This document shows positions 17,747 to 26,269 of a DNA stretch of 42,657 bases, one piece after another. The number at the start of each line of letters is the position of its first letter. Position 1 is the stretch's first letter. This DNA is from Acidimicrobiia bacterium (GTDB taxonomy: Bacteria; Actinomycetota; Acidimicrobiia; Spongiisociales; UBA5794), in the NCBI GenBank assembly GCA_013003395.1, contig JABDJC010000117.1, forward strand, positions 1 through 42,657, read 5' to 3'. The notes beneath the pieces were generated by a model. The model worked only from the letters and a program-made list of their open reading frames with translations. It ran no database searches and was not told where the DNA came from. The translations under genes and the position numbers were made by a program.

Positions 17747-17801
17747 GCGCGTTCGGAGCGCCGTTAGGGTTCAGGCTTCGAGCGAAACAAGGAGTGCAAC
17801 A

Positions 17802-18104
17802 GTGATCGTCGTCGCTGGAACCGTGGTCATTGACGCCGACCGACACGAGGCGATGGTCGATGCCGCCAACCTGGTCAGCGCGGCGACCCGTCAGGAGGAC
17901 GGCTGTCTCAGCTACGAGTTCTTCGCCGACTTGACAGATCGATCTCGATTCCACGTCTTCGAGGAGTGGGAGAGCCTCGAAGCGCTGGAGGCCCATCTAC
18001 GAACCGACCACATCCGTACGTTCGGAGCCAGTTTGCGCGAATGCGGGATCAAAGGCAGCGAGATCTATCGCTACGCCGCCACCGGCAAGACCGCTGTCAG
18101 TTGA
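17802..18104 (+). CDS. ABM-domain (antibiotic biosynthesis monooxygenase-like / YgiN-type) protein
   Basis: A 100-residue dimeric alpha-beta barrel protein. The typical features are an initial strand (IVVAGTVVIDADR), the helix before TRQEDGCLSYEFF, and FHVFEEWESLEALEAHLRTDH. Family members include quinol monooxygenases and cofactor-free oxygenases, but many have no known substrate. GTG 17802 is chosen because AAGGAG lies 7 nt upstream at 17789-17794. The stop overlaps the following TTG start as TTGA, so it is coupled to the GNAT gene. No link to taurine breakdown is evident. Confidence 0.8.
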   Translation: MIVVAGTVVIDADRHEAMVDAANLVSAATRQEDGCLSYEFFADLTDRSRFHVFEEWESLEALEAHLRTDHIRTFGASLRECGIKGSEIYRYAATGKTAVS

Positions 18105-19177
18105 CCGATTCGACCGACTCGGCTGATCGTCGCGGGACGATCATTCGGCGGGTAACGCTCGCCGATACCGACCAATTGAAAACGATTCGACTTCGGGCGG
18201 TTCGCCAGGACCCAGACGCCTTCGAGTCGACGCTGGCGAGCCAGGAAGGACAACCCGACGAGGCATGGCAGGCATGGGCCGGCGCATCGGCTTCAGGCAA
18301 CGATCAGGTGTTGTTCTTCGCGGAGAAGAAGAGCGTCGTGGTCGGGCTGGCCGGTGCCTTTCGTTCTGAGGACAACCCGCGCACCATGATCCTCATCTCG
18401 ATGTGGGTGGAGCCGGCGGCTCGTCGCAGTGGCGTTGGGCGCGCGCTAGTACGTTCCGTAGTGCGATGGGCTGCGGCTGCTGATGCCGATGAGGTGTCGT
18501 TGTGGGTCGTCGAAGGGAACGAGGCAGCCCTTGCCGCCTATCGCCGATGCGGATTCGAGATGACCGGCGAGACCAAGCCCCTCGCAGGGCGGCCCGACCG
18601 GATCGAGCATCGGATGTCGTTGGCGATCGGTTCTGGACGCAAGGCGCCTCTTGGCTACGTCGAATTCGTCCCGATGTCGGCGTACGAGTTCGATTCGTAC
18701 CTCGCCGCTGCCGTACCGCGACAGGTCAACGAACTGATCGAGAGAGGAACCTCAACCGATGTGGCATCTCGTGCTGCTCTCGAGACGGTTGCCGGCTTGT
18801 TACCGGCAGGCGAGGCCACTCCAGCGCACCACTTGTGCACGTTGCGGGTTGGCGAGCGAGAGACGCCGGTGGGTTGGATCTGGTTCAGCCGACATCGTCA
18901 CGGACACGCGACAGAAGTGGTGCTCCACGATCTCTACGTGTTCGAGGCGTATCGCCGGCAAGGGTTTGCCTGTGCAGCCATGGACGAGTTGGAGGAGTGG
19001 GCGGCAGCGCAAGGATGTTCATCGGTGTCAGTTGAGGTCTCCCGACGCAACGTGGCCGGGCAGGGACTCTTGGAAGGCCTGGGCTTCAAGCAGCACGAAG
19101 CAATTGACGAATGGTCGATCCGTCTGTCCAAAGACTTGTCCGCACGTGAGATTCCCCCGGATTCTTCTTTGGAGTGA
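18101..19177 (+). CDS. Protein with two tandem GNAT acetyltransferase domains
   Basis: A 358-residue protein with two GNAT domains. The first spans about 10-165, with acetyl-CoA loop ARRSGVGRALVRSVVRW and a following VEGNEAALAAYRRCGFEMTG strand. The second spans about 185-345, with YRRQGFACAAMDELEEWA and VSRRNVAGQGLLEGLGF. Both copies keep the R/Q-x-x-G-x-G/A type loop. The TTG start overlaps the previous stop; no ATG or GTG is well placed. The substrate is unknown. GNAT enzymes acetylate amines on antibiotics, proteins or small molecules. Confidence 0.82.
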   Translation: MTDSTDSADRRGTIIRRVTLADTDQLKTIRLRAVRQDPDAFESTLASQEGQPDEAWQAWAGASASGNDQVLFFAEKKSVVVGLAGAFRSEDNPRTMILISMWVEPAARRSGVGRALVRSVVRWAAAADADEVSLWVVEGNEAALAAYRRCGFEMTGETKPLAGRPDRIEHRMSLAIGSGRKAPLGYVEFVPMSAYEFDSYLAAAVPRQVNELIERGTSTDVASRAALETVAGLLPAGEATPAHHLCTLRVGERETPVGWIWFSRHRHGHATEVVLHDLYVFEAYRRQGFACAAMDELEEWAAAQGCSSVSVEVSRRNVAGQGLLEGLGFKQHEAIDEWSIRLSKDLSAREIPPDSSLE

Positions 19178-19185
19178 ATCCGGCG

Positions 19186-19197
19186 TAGCCTTTCGCC
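19186..19197 (+). promoter_or_regulatory. Leaderless-type -10 box before the ABC exporter genes
   Basis: TAGCCT (19186-19191) is followed after 6 nt by the ATG at 19198, with no ribosome site between. The same hexamer at the same distance occurs before other genes in the window. Confidence 0.6.
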
Positions 19198-21039
19198 ATG
19201 ACGCCTGACGCAATCGTCGAACAAGCGCGCCAGTCCGACCGGGCGGTCATGGGCAAAGGCGTGCAACTCATCACCCGCCAGCTACGGCGCGCCAAGAAGC
19301 AGTTCGCCGTCGGCCTGCTCGGAACGGTGCTCTACGCAGTGATGACGGTCCTGTCGTCGTACGTGATCGGTTGGGTCACCGACACGGTGCTGTTCCCCGC
19401 AGCGGAGGCGGGAGAAGTGACGACCGCCGCATTGGCCGCAGCAGCTGCAGCCATCATCGGCGTCGCCACAGTCAAAGGAATCGGCATCACTCTGCGCCGG
19501 GCTGGAGCGTATGCGGCGCAATATCGACTCCAATCGAAAGACCGCACGGACGTCACGGACCGATATCTCGAGCTGCCGATCGAGTGGCACAGACGCCATC
19601 CGACTGGCCAGCTGCTGTCGAACGTCAATGCCGACGTGGAGGCAGCCTCCTTCATCGCTGCGCCGCTGCCGATGGCGTTTGGAGTGCTGGTGATGCTGCT
19701 CATCACGGCCGTCCTCTTGATAGCGACGGACCCGTTCCTTGCCGCCGTCGGCTTCGCCGTCGGGCCGGCGATCGCCCTCACCAACATCTTCTACCAGCGC
19801 AAGATGCGCATCGTTGCCGCCACCGCGCAGCAAGTCCGCGCCGAGGTCTCTGAGGTCGCCCACGAATCGTTCGATGCCGCTCTCGTGGTGAAGACCCTCG
19901 GCCGAGAAGACGCTGAAGTCGGACGCTTCGGACAGCTCTCGGAAGTGCTTCGGGACCACATGGTCGACGTTGGCCGTTTGCGAGCAGTGTTCGATCCGAT
20001 CATGGAGGCTTTGCCGACGATCGGGGTGTTGGCGGTACTCGCGGTTGGGGCCTGGCGCGTCGACCAGGGGTTCATCACTGCCGGCACGCTCATCACCTTC
20101 GCGTATCTCTTTCGACTCGTCGCGATGCCAATGCGAGTGTTTGCCTGGCTGCTTGGTCAGATGCCGGCAGCGATCGTCGGCTGGGAACGTGTCGATGCCG
20201 TACTCAGGGAAGACGAGCGCATCGACTACGGCAACCGGGAACTGGTGACGGCCGGGGCCGCCTCGGCTGACGTCGACGGTGTCGGCTACCTCTATGCACA
20301 GACCGAGCACTCGGATCTCGGATCGGCCGATGTCGTGACCCTTGCCGAAGGCGTGGACGAGCGGCGGGGGATCGATTCGGTGACGCTCGATGTGCCGCCG
20401 GGCAAGACGGTGGCCCTCGTCGGCCCGACGGGGTCTGGCAAGTCAACCGTCGCACAGCTCATGGTGCGGCTGTTCGACCCAGACTCGGGCACCATCAGCC
20501 TCGACGGGCACGGGCTGGTCGACGTGGATCGAGATGTTCTGGCGCAGTCGGCCTCGCTGGTGTTCCAGGAGCCTTTCCTGTTCGACGACACGATCTCCGC
20601 CAACATCACACTCGACGCCGACTACACACCGGAAGAGATCGAAGCTGCCGCTCGGCTGGCCCAGGCGCACGAGTTCGTCTCGGCGTTGCCTCGAGGGTAC
20701 GAAACCCTTGTTGGTGAACGCGGTTCTTCTCTGTCCGGTGGTCAGCGGCAGCGCATCGCCTTGGCAAGAGCGCTCGTCCGCACCCCGCGGCTGCTGGTGC
20801 TCGACGACGCCACTTCTGCGGTCGATCCTGCTGTCGAAGCTGCGATTCTCGACGGCTTGGCCGAACTCGAGACGACCGTGGTGATCGTCGCGTACCGGCG
20901 GTCGTCGATCGTTCTCGCAGACGAAGTCATCTACATCAGTGACGGGCGAGTGGTCGGACGGGGCACCCACGACTACTTGTACGACAACCTCGACACCTAT
21001 CGGGCACTCATCGACGCCTACGACGAGGACCTGCAATGA
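19198..21039 (+). CDS. ABC exporter half-transporter with degenerate ATP site (subunit 1)
   Basis: A 613-residue exporter half: about six helices over residues 35-320, then a nucleotide-binding domain from about 385. Walker A is GPTGSGKSTVAQL and the signature [15 protein letters not shown] is canonical. Walker B reads LLVLDDATSAVD, with Asp in place of the catalytic Glu, and the switch His is replaced by Tyr in VIVAYRRSS. These losses are those of the non-hydrolytic site in heterodimeric exporters such as TM287/288 or BmrCD. It overlaps the next gene as ATGA. The transported substrate is unknown; lipid or drug export is typical. Confidence 0.92.
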   Translation: MTPDAIVEQARQSDRAVMGKGVQLITRQLRRAKKQFAVGLLGTVLYAVMTVLSSYVIGWVTDTVLFPAAEAGEVTTAALAAAAAAIIGVATVKGIGITLRRAGAYAAQYRLQSKDRTDVTDRYLELPIEWHRRHPTGQLLSNVNADVEAASFIAAPLPMAFGVLVMLLITAVLLIATDPFLAAVGFAVGPAIALTNIFYQRKMRIVAATAQQVRAEVSEVAHESFDAALVVKTLGREDAEVGRFGQLSEVLRDHMVDVGRLRAVFDPIMEALPTIGVLAVLAVGAWRVDQGFITAGTLITFAYLFRLVAMPMRVFAWLLGQMPAAIVGWERVDAVLREDERIDYGNRELVTAGAASADVDGVGYLYAQTEHSDLGSADVVTLAEGVDERRGIDSVTLDVPPGKTVALVGPTGSGKSTVAQLMVRLFDPDSGTISLDGHGLVDVDRDVLAQSASLVFQEPFLFDDTISANITLDADYTPEEIEAAARLAQAHEFVSALPRGYETLVGERGSSLSGGQRQRIALARALVRTPRLLVLDDATSAVDPAVEAAILDGLAELETTVVIVAYRRSSIVLADEVIYISDGRVVGRGTHDYLYDNLDTYRALIDAYDEDLQ

Positions 21040-22862
21040 GGTCGATGACGCCTCCTTCGGTTGATCTCGTCGACTCCGACCAGGGAGCGATGGCCACGAT
21101 ACGACGTGGGTTGGCGCTGTCGCCTGAGCTGCGGCTCGGTCTTGGCGTGACGCTGCTCCTCGCCCTCATCGGAACCGCAGGACGGGTGATCGTGCCGATC
21201 GTCGTTCAGCAGGTCATCGATGGTGGTCTGATCGAAGGCGGTGTCGACATGGGTTTCGTCATGGGTCGCGTGATGTTCGCTCTCGCCGCGACTGCCGTGA
21301 CGGCCGGCACCACAGGCTGGATGAACCTCCGGCTCGCCAAGGTGTCCGAGAGCGCGTTGTCTGGTCTGCGGATCAGAGCGTTCCGACACATTCACGATCT
21401 TTCGATGCTGCATCAGGCGTCGGAACAGCGTGGCGTGCTCGTGAGTCGCGTCACCTCCGATGTAGATCAGATCAGCCGCTTCATGCAGTGGGCGGGAGTG
21501 ATGCTGGCGATCAACACGTTTCAGGCGATTCTGGCGCTCGTGGTGATGCTGGCGTACTCACCGCCGCTGGCGTTCACCGTGGTCGCAAGCATTCCGATCA
21601 TCGTGTTCACCATGCGGTTCTTCCAGCGTCGACTGGACGTTGCGTTCCTGAAGGTCCGCGAGAAGGTCGGTCGATTGCTCGGCACCCTTGCCGAGGTGGT
21701 TGTTGGCGCACCCGTGATCCGGGCCTACGGCATCGAACGCCGGATTCGAGCCAAGCTCGGCGTGGCCATTGAAGAACACCGGGCTGCGGGCGTAGCCGCA
21801 GGCAACCTGTCGTCCACGTTTTCTGGTATCGGTGAGCTGGTCGGTGCCTTGGTGATCGCCGGCGTGATGGTCGTCGGAACGCTGCTTGTCGTCGCCGGTT
21901 CCGAGACGGTTGGCACCGTGGTGGCGTTTCTCTTCCTGGCGCAGCTCTTCGTACAACCGGTGCAGATGCTTGGAGAAGCAGTCAACGAGGCCCAGACCGC
22001 AGTCGCCGGTTGGCGCCGCGTCCTCGACGTGCTGGACATCGCACCCGATGTTGCCGACCCAGGTGCCGACGGAGTCGATCTCCCACACGAGCCGCTTGCA
22101 GCAAGTTTCGCCGATGTCACGTTCCGTTACCCCAAGCCGGGTGAGGCCGGTGCGGCCGCGAGCGGGACGCTGGCGCTCGACAACGTGAACATCGAGATCG
22201 CCCCTCGCGCCAAGGTGGCCGTGGTCGGAGAGACAGGATCGGGCAAGACTACCTTCGCCAAGCTGCTCACCAGGCTCATGGATCCGACGTCGGGGACGGT
22301 TGCGCTCGCAGGCGTCCCCATCAACCGGGTGCGCTTCGAGTCGCTGCGTGATCGTGTCGTGATGGTTCCCCAAGAAGGCGTCCTCTTCCGGGGAACGATT
22401 GCAGACAACGTCGCGATGGGGAGACCAGGATCGAGTCACAAGGAACTCACGGCGGCATTCGAGACTCTCGGACTCGAGGACTGGCTGCTCGAGTTGCCGC
22501 AAGGCCTCGAAACCCAGGTCGGTGAGCGGGGGACCGCCCTTTCGGTTGGCGAACGCCAGCTGGTGACTCTTGTGCGTGCAGCGATCGCCGACCCTGAATT
22601 GCTGGTCCTCGACGAAGCAACCTCTGCGGTCGATCCGGTCACGGAAGTCCGGATCAATCGGGCGCTGGGCCAGTTGACGGTTGGGCGCACCGTGGTGACC
22701 ATCGCTCACCGAATGTCAACCGCCGAAGCGGCTGATCGCGTGATCGTCTTCGACAACGCGCGCATCGTCGAAGACGGCTCACACGAAGAGCTTCTGGCCG
22801 CCGGTGGCATCTATGCCGGTCTCTACCGTTCGTGGCAGCGAGGCACTTCGTCGTCCATCTGA
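21036..22862 (+). CDS. ABC exporter half-transporter with catalytic ATP site (subunit 2)
   Basis: A 608-residue partner of the preceding gene: six helices over about 35-330 and a nucleotide-binding domain from about 355. Walker A is GETGSGKTTFAKLL, Walker B LLVLDEATSAVD has the catalytic Glu, and the switch His is present in TIAHRMST. The signature, however, is LSVGERQLVTLVRA instead of LSGGQ. In a heterodimer this altered signature would face the degenerate Walker B/His of subunit 1, while the canonical halves pair with each other. One site is therefore hydrolytic and one is regulatory. Confidence 0.93.
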   Translation: MRSMTPPSVDLVDSDQGAMATIRRGLALSPELRLGLGVTLLLALIGTAGRVIVPIVVQQVIDGGLIEGGVDMGFVMGRVMFALAATAVTAGTTGWMNLRLAKVSESALSGLRIRAFRHIHDLSMLHQASEQRGVLVSRVTSDVDQISRFMQWAGVMLAINTFQAILALVVMLAYSPPLAFTVVASIPIIVFTMRFFQRRLDVAFLKVREKVGRLLGTLAEVVVGAPVIRAYGIERRIRAKLGVAIEEHRAAGVAAGNLSSTFSGIGELVGALVIAGVMVVGTLLVVAGSETVGTVVAFLFLAQLFVQPVQMLGEAVNEAQTAVAGWRRVLDVLDIAPDVADPGADGVDLPHEPLAASFADVTFRYPKPGEAGAAASGTLALDNVNIEIAPRAKVAVVGETGSGKTTFAKLLTRLMDPTSGTVALAGVPINRVRFESLRDRVVMVPQEGVLFRGTIADNVAMGRPGSSHKELTAAFETLGLEDWLLELPQGLETQVGERGTALSVGERQLVTLVRAAIADPELLVLDEATSAVDPVTEVRINRALGQLTVGRTVVTIAHRMSTAEAADRVIVFDNARIVEDGSHEELLAAGGIYAGLYRSWQRGTSSSI

Positions 22863-22865
22863 CCG

Positions 22866-23243
22866 TCACAGCCTGCGCATCGTCAAGAACTCTCTGACCC
22901 GCAACAGACCGAGCGGAACCACAGTGGTAGCGGGGAGACACCGTTGTACCTGGTCGCGAGACACGAGATGTGGATCGGTCAGCACGAGGCGCTGGCCGTC
23001 ATATTCGAGTTCGGCCCCGCCGGCAGCAAGCACGTTCTGCACCCAGTCCGAGTGCGAGCCGTACGTCAGGGCGAACACGAAGCCGCCGTCGCAAGGAAAG
23101 GCATTGAGCGGAATCCGATAGATCTCGCCGCTGTTCCGGCCTCGATGGTGCAGGGCCGCAAAGGGAGGTTGGTCCGCCAACTCGAGCAGGTAGCGATTCG
23201 TGAATCGCTTGTTGACCTTGGCAAGCCATCGGGGAAACGGCAT
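22866..23243 (-). CDS. DDN-like deazaflavin(F420)-dependent nitroreductase-family protein
   Basis: A 125-residue split-barrel protein of the nitroreductase-family deazaflavin-dependent oxidoreductases. Family landmarks are LHHRGRNSGEIYRIPLNAF, FALTYGSHSDWVQNVLAAGG and the closing segment VVPLGLLRVREFLTMRR. Members bind F420 or simply act as small flavin-like proteins; the substrate is unknown. It supports an F420-using actinobacterium. It is convergent with the exporter genes, with 3 bp between stops. A TAGGAT box 6 nt before the ATG suggests a leaderless transcript. Confidence 0.85.
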   Translation of the reverse strand: MPFPRWLAKVNKRFTNRYLLELADQPPFAALHHRGRNSGEIYRIPLNAFPCDGGFVFALTYGSHSDWVQNVLAAGGAELEYDGQRLVLTDPHLVSRDQVQRCLPATTVVPLGLLRVREFLTMRRL

Positions 23244-23255
23244 GCCGCGATCCTA
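23244..23255 (-). promoter_or_regulatory. Leaderless-type -10 box before the DDN-like gene
   Basis: On the minus strand TAGGAT (23255-23250) is followed after 6 nt (CGCGGC) by the ATG at 23243. No ribosome site is present. Confidence 0.55.
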
Positions 23256-23273
23256 GATGCCAATCCGGTGGTG

Positions 23274-24110
23274 TCAGCTTGTGGCGCTGTCTTTCATGTG
23301 CACGACCCGTTGTGGGAACGGGATCTCGATACCGGCTTCGTCCAGTGCGTTCTTGAGGGCTCGCGCCACCCGGTCGCGTGTTGCCCATTCAACCGACTTT
23401 TGGGGCTCGTGCCAGAACCGGACGGCAAAGTCGATGCTCGACGCGCCGAAATTGTGCACAAAGACCTCGACTGGATGATCACGGGACACGTCATCGATCG
23501 ATGAGGCGGCCGACCTCAACACCGCGGCCGCCTCATCCAAGTCAGTGTCGTACGCCACACCTACTTCGATGGTCGTCCGACGTTGTCCGAGTTCGGTGTG
23601 GTTCACGATCGGGTTCTTCCACACCATCGCATTGGGTACGTAGACGCGTTCGCCGGCGTACGTGCGCATGGCCATGCTGCGCAAGGTGACGTCCTCGACC
23701 GTTCCCGAATAGTCGTTGGTGGTGATCTGGTCGCCGATCGTGAACGGTCGGCGGAGCACCATGAGAATGCCTGCGATGAAGTTTTCCAGGATGTCTTGGA
23801 AGGCGAACGCCAACGCAAGGCCGACCACGCCGAGTGCACCAAGCAACGGACCGACGGACACCCCGATCTGTCCCAATGCGTACACCAGTCCGAAAACGAC
23901 GATGACGTACGAGATGAGCCTGGCTATCACGTGTGTCGCATAGCTCGAATCCGGATCGGACCACGCCCTGGCGAGAAGTTTCCTGAAGATGAACGCGATG
24001 AGGAACGAGGCAAGGATGATGCTGCCGGCCCAGACCCAGTCGCTCAGGCTGAGCCCGCTCAGCTCGTCAGTGACCGACGACAGGTCTTCGCCCTGGGTCA
24101 GCGTGAGCAT
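23274..24110 (-). CDS. MscS-family mechanosensitive ion channel
   Basis: A 278-residue small-conductance channel. Helices lie at about 20-42 and 58-80, and the pore helix with the GALGVVGLALAFAFQDILEN motif is near 90-110. A beta domain (FTIGDQITTNDYSGTVEDV, RVYVPNAMVWKNPIVNHT) and a C-terminal alpha-beta cap complete the MscS core. I chose the ATG at 24110, which has AGGAGG 4 nt upstream. A longer frame to 24236 would overlap the divergent promoter of the next gene. It should open under hypo-osmotic membrane tension. It is convergent-neighbour to the DDN-like gene, 30 bp away on the same strand. Confidence 0.9.
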   Translation of the reverse strand: MLTLTQGEDLSSVTDELSGLSLSDWVWAGSIILASFLIAFIFRKLLARAWSDPDSSYATHVIARLISYVIVVFGLVYALGQIGVSVGPLLGALGVVGLALAFAFQDILENFIAGILMVLRRPFTIGDQITTNDYSGTVEDVTLRSMAMRTYAGERVYVPNAMVWKNPIVNHTELGQRRTTIEVGVAYDTDLDEAAAVLRSAASSIDDVSRDHPVEVFVHNFGASSIDFAVRFWHEPQKSVEWATRDRVARALKNALDEAGIEIPFPQRVVHMKDSATS

Positions 24111-24212
24111 CCATCCTCCTGCGTTGCGGTCTCGTGTGAGCGCATGTTGGCGCATCGAGCGCGGTTGTTCGGTGTTTTGTGGCCGAATGCCCGCGGTCTT
24201 TCCACATCCCGG

Positions 24213-24224
24213 TAGCCTCGCCGA
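24213..24224 (+). promoter_or_regulatory. Leaderless-type -10 box before the DUF2254 mini-ORF
   Basis: TAGCCT (24213-24218) lies 6 nt before ATG 24225, the start of a 13-codon ORF that ends at the DUF2254 start. Confidence 0.55.
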
Positions 24225-24266
24225 ATGCGTCAGCACACTTCAGAGCAGATCGAGGAGCGGGCTTGA
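24225..24266 (+). CDS. Leader mini-ORF coupled to the DUF2254 gene
   Basis: ATG 24225 opens a 13-residue ORF, MRQHTSEQIEERA, whose TGA (24264-24266) overlaps the TTG start of the following gene as TTGA. It begins 6 nt after a TAGCCT box, so the leaderless mRNA would start with this ORF. It also contains the GAGGAG that serves the downstream TTG. The arrangement suggests translational coupling; the peptide itself may have no function. An upstream in-frame ATG for the large gene at 24179 would lie before the predicted transcript start. Confidence 0.5.
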   Translation: MRQHTSEQIEERA

Positions 24267-25576
24267 ACCCCAAAGTCCTCGTTGAGCGATTCCGCGACAG
24301 TCTCTTCTTCGTCCCGTCGTTGTATGTCTTCGTCGCGATCGGTCTGGCTTGGCTGACGAACACCTTGGATTCTCGAGTGGGCCCCGAGGGACTCCAGTAT
24401 CTCCTCCAGACCTCTCCTTCGGGAGCAAGGGCTTTGCTCGGAGCGGTGGCCGGAGCGACGATCACTGTGGCCGGTCTCGTGTTCTCGCTCACGGCGTTGA
24501 CCGTTCAGCTCAGTGCGACTCAATACTCGCCTCGTGTGCTGCAAGGGTTCCTACGCGACAGATTCCAGCAGACCTCTGTCGGGATCGTCGTCGGTACGTT
24601 CACCTACTCGTTGGTTGCGCTCGCAACCGCAGGGCCGGCTTCCGAGCAGACGATCTATGCCCCTTGGGCGGCAACGGTGGCAACCGTCTTGGCGATCATC
24701 ACCGTGCTCACGATCATCGCATTCATCGACCACGTGTCCCGCCGTATCCGGGTCGACGACACGATTCGACGGTTGGCGGTCAGCACGACTAAATCGTTGG
24801 GAGGCTGGCTCAGAACGATCGAGTCGGGCGCCGGTAGGGATGTGGAGCCCATCGATCATGAATCGGAATCGGTGACGATCAGCGCAACTCGCGCAGGATG
24901 GGTCCAGCACGTCGACTATGCCGCGCTGTTGAACAACTCGGCTGCACATTCGTTGATCCGAATCGACATCCGCGTCGGACGGTTCGTCACCAGCGGGGAT
25001 CCGATAGTCACGATTTGGAGCCACGAACCGGTCGACGAAAGTGAAGTGCGGGCTGAGGTCGCCATCGGGGACACTCGCTCGATAGCGCAAGACCCGATGT
25101 TCGGCATACGGCAGCTCGTGGACATCGCGTTGCGAGCGATGTCGCCTGGCATCAACGATCCCACCACGGCCGCTGATGTCATCCGCCACATGGTCGAGCC
25201 TTTGCAGCTGCTGTTGGTCTCGGAACTTCCGGCTCGGGTGCTGCTCGGTGACGATGGAACTCGCCTTTACCGCCCGGACTTCACGACCGTCGATGACGCG
25301 TTGCGGCTTGCTTTCACGGAAATCAGATTGACGGCGAGCGGCATGGTGTCGGTGGGTGCTGCGCTCGTCGACAGCATCGGATCGCTGATGAAGGCGGCCC
25401 TCGACTCTGAATTCCCAAGTCGAGCAGACAGCCTCATGCGGCAATACCAACTCCTCGTCGAAGACATCGACCAGTGGCAGATCCCAGACGACGACCTCGA
25501 ATGGATGTGGGCCACCGCCGATCGGTACGGTCTCAGGGAACGACTTGCCGCAGTCCAAGCCGAGGAGACGGCCTGA
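24263..25576 (+). CDS. DUF2254-domain membrane protein
   Basis: A 437-residue protein with four predicted helices in the first 160 residues (LYVFVAIGLAWLTNTL, ATITVAGLVFSLTALTVQL, SVGIVVGTFTYSLVALATA, TVATVLAIITVLTIIAFID), then a soluble domain. The hallmark SATQYSPRVLQGFLRDRFQQ and the later DPMFGIRQLVDIALRAMSPG match the DUF2254 family, whose function is unknown. I chose TTG 24263 because GAGGAG (24252-24257) is 5 nt upstream and the TTGA overlap ends the mini-ORF. It sits back to back with the MscS gene, so an envelope or osmotic role is conceivable but unproven. Confidence 0.85.
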   Translation: MNPKVLVERFRDSLFFVPSLYVFVAIGLAWLTNTLDSRVGPEGLQYLLQTSPSGARALLGAVAGATITVAGLVFSLTALTVQLSATQYSPRVLQGFLRDRFQQTSVGIVVGTFTYSLVALATAGPASEQTIYAPWAATVATVLAIITVLTIIAFIDHVSRRIRVDDTIRRLAVSTTKSLGGWLRTIESGAGRDVEPIDHESESVTISATRAGWVQHVDYAALLNNSAAHSLIRIDIRVGRFVTSGDPIVTIWSHEPVDESEVRAEVAIGDTRSIAQDPMFGIRQLVDIALRAMSPGINDPTTAADVIRHMVEPLQLLLVSELPARVLLGDDGTRLYRPDFTTVDDALRLAFTEIRLTASGMVSVGAALVDSIGSLMKAALDSEFPSRADSLMRQYQLLVEDIDQWQIPDDDLEWMWATADRYGLRERLAAVQAEETA

Positions 25577-25605
25577 CCTTCCTCGTGCATTCGATGCGCC
25601 ACCGG

Positions 25606-25618
25606 TAGCCTGCCGCGC
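25606..25618 (+). promoter_or_regulatory. Leaderless-type -10 box before the flavin split-barrel gene
   Basis: TAGCCT (25606-25611) is followed after 7 nt by ATG 25619; no ribosome site is present. Confidence 0.6.
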
Positions 25619-26269
25619 ATGAGTGAACCAACCGAGCGAACCGCAGTGAAACGTCTGGCCGAGCGCGGAACGTACGACGCCGAGACGGCCTACGCCATCA
25701 TCGACGAAGCCTTGATCTGCCACGTCGGATTCACAACCGACGAGGGTCATCCGATGGTCATCCCGACCATTCATGCGAGGATCGATGACACGCTGTACCT
25801 CCACGGTTCAGTGGCAAGCAGGATGCTGCGCACCGTGAAGAGAGGCGGACAGCTCTGCGTGACGGTCACGTTGCTCGACGGCTTGGTGCTCGCACGCAGT
25901 CACTTCCATTCGTCGATGAACTATCGGTCTCTGGTGATACTCGGTGAGGGTCGAGAGGTCCCCGACGGCGACGAGAAAACTGACGCGTTCAAGGCTGTTG
26001 TAGAACACATCGCCCGCGGACGTTGGGAGGACGGTCGGTTGCCGACTCCGAAAGAGTCGAGAGCCACCACAATCGTCGCAGTACCAATCGACGAGTTCTC
26101 GGCCAAGATTCGAACCGGGGGACCCGGAGATGACGAAGAGGATTACGCCTTGCCGATTTGGGCCGGGGTGATCCCCCTGACGACTGTCGCCGGTGACCCC
26201 ATCGGTGACGAGCGACTCGGCTCCGACATTCCGATCCCTGCCTACGCGGAGCGGTACGGCCGTCCGTGA
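25619..26269 (+). CDS. Pyridoxamine 5'-phosphate oxidase-like FMN-binding protein
   Basis: A 216-residue flavin-nucleotide-binding split-barrel protein of the NimA/PNPOx-related type. Features are LICHVGFTTDEGHPMVIPTI, DTLYLHGSVASRML, CVTVTLLDGLVLARS and the MNYRSLVILGEGREV strand. The C-terminal part has the subfamily segment RATTIVAVPIDEFSAKIRTG. A redox or flavin-binding role is likely, but the substrate is unknown. It overlaps glutamate racemase as GTGA, and the leaderless-type promoter upstream would drive both genes. Confidence 0.85.
   Translation: MSEPTERTAVKRLAERGTYDAETAYAIIDEALICHVGFTTDEGHPMVIPTIHARIDDTLYLHGSVASRMLRTVKRGGQLCVTVTLLDGLVLARSHFHSSMNYRSLVILGEGREVPDGDEKTDAFKAVVEHIARGRWEDGRLPTPKESRATTIVAVPIDEFSAKIRTGGPGDDEEDYALPIWAGVIPLTTVAGDPIGDERLGSDIPIPAYAERYGRP

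Noticed and set aside
24111-24236. A longer MscS N-terminus
   Set aside because: It has no family similarity and runs into the divergent mini-ORF promoter; AGGAGG supports ATG 24110.
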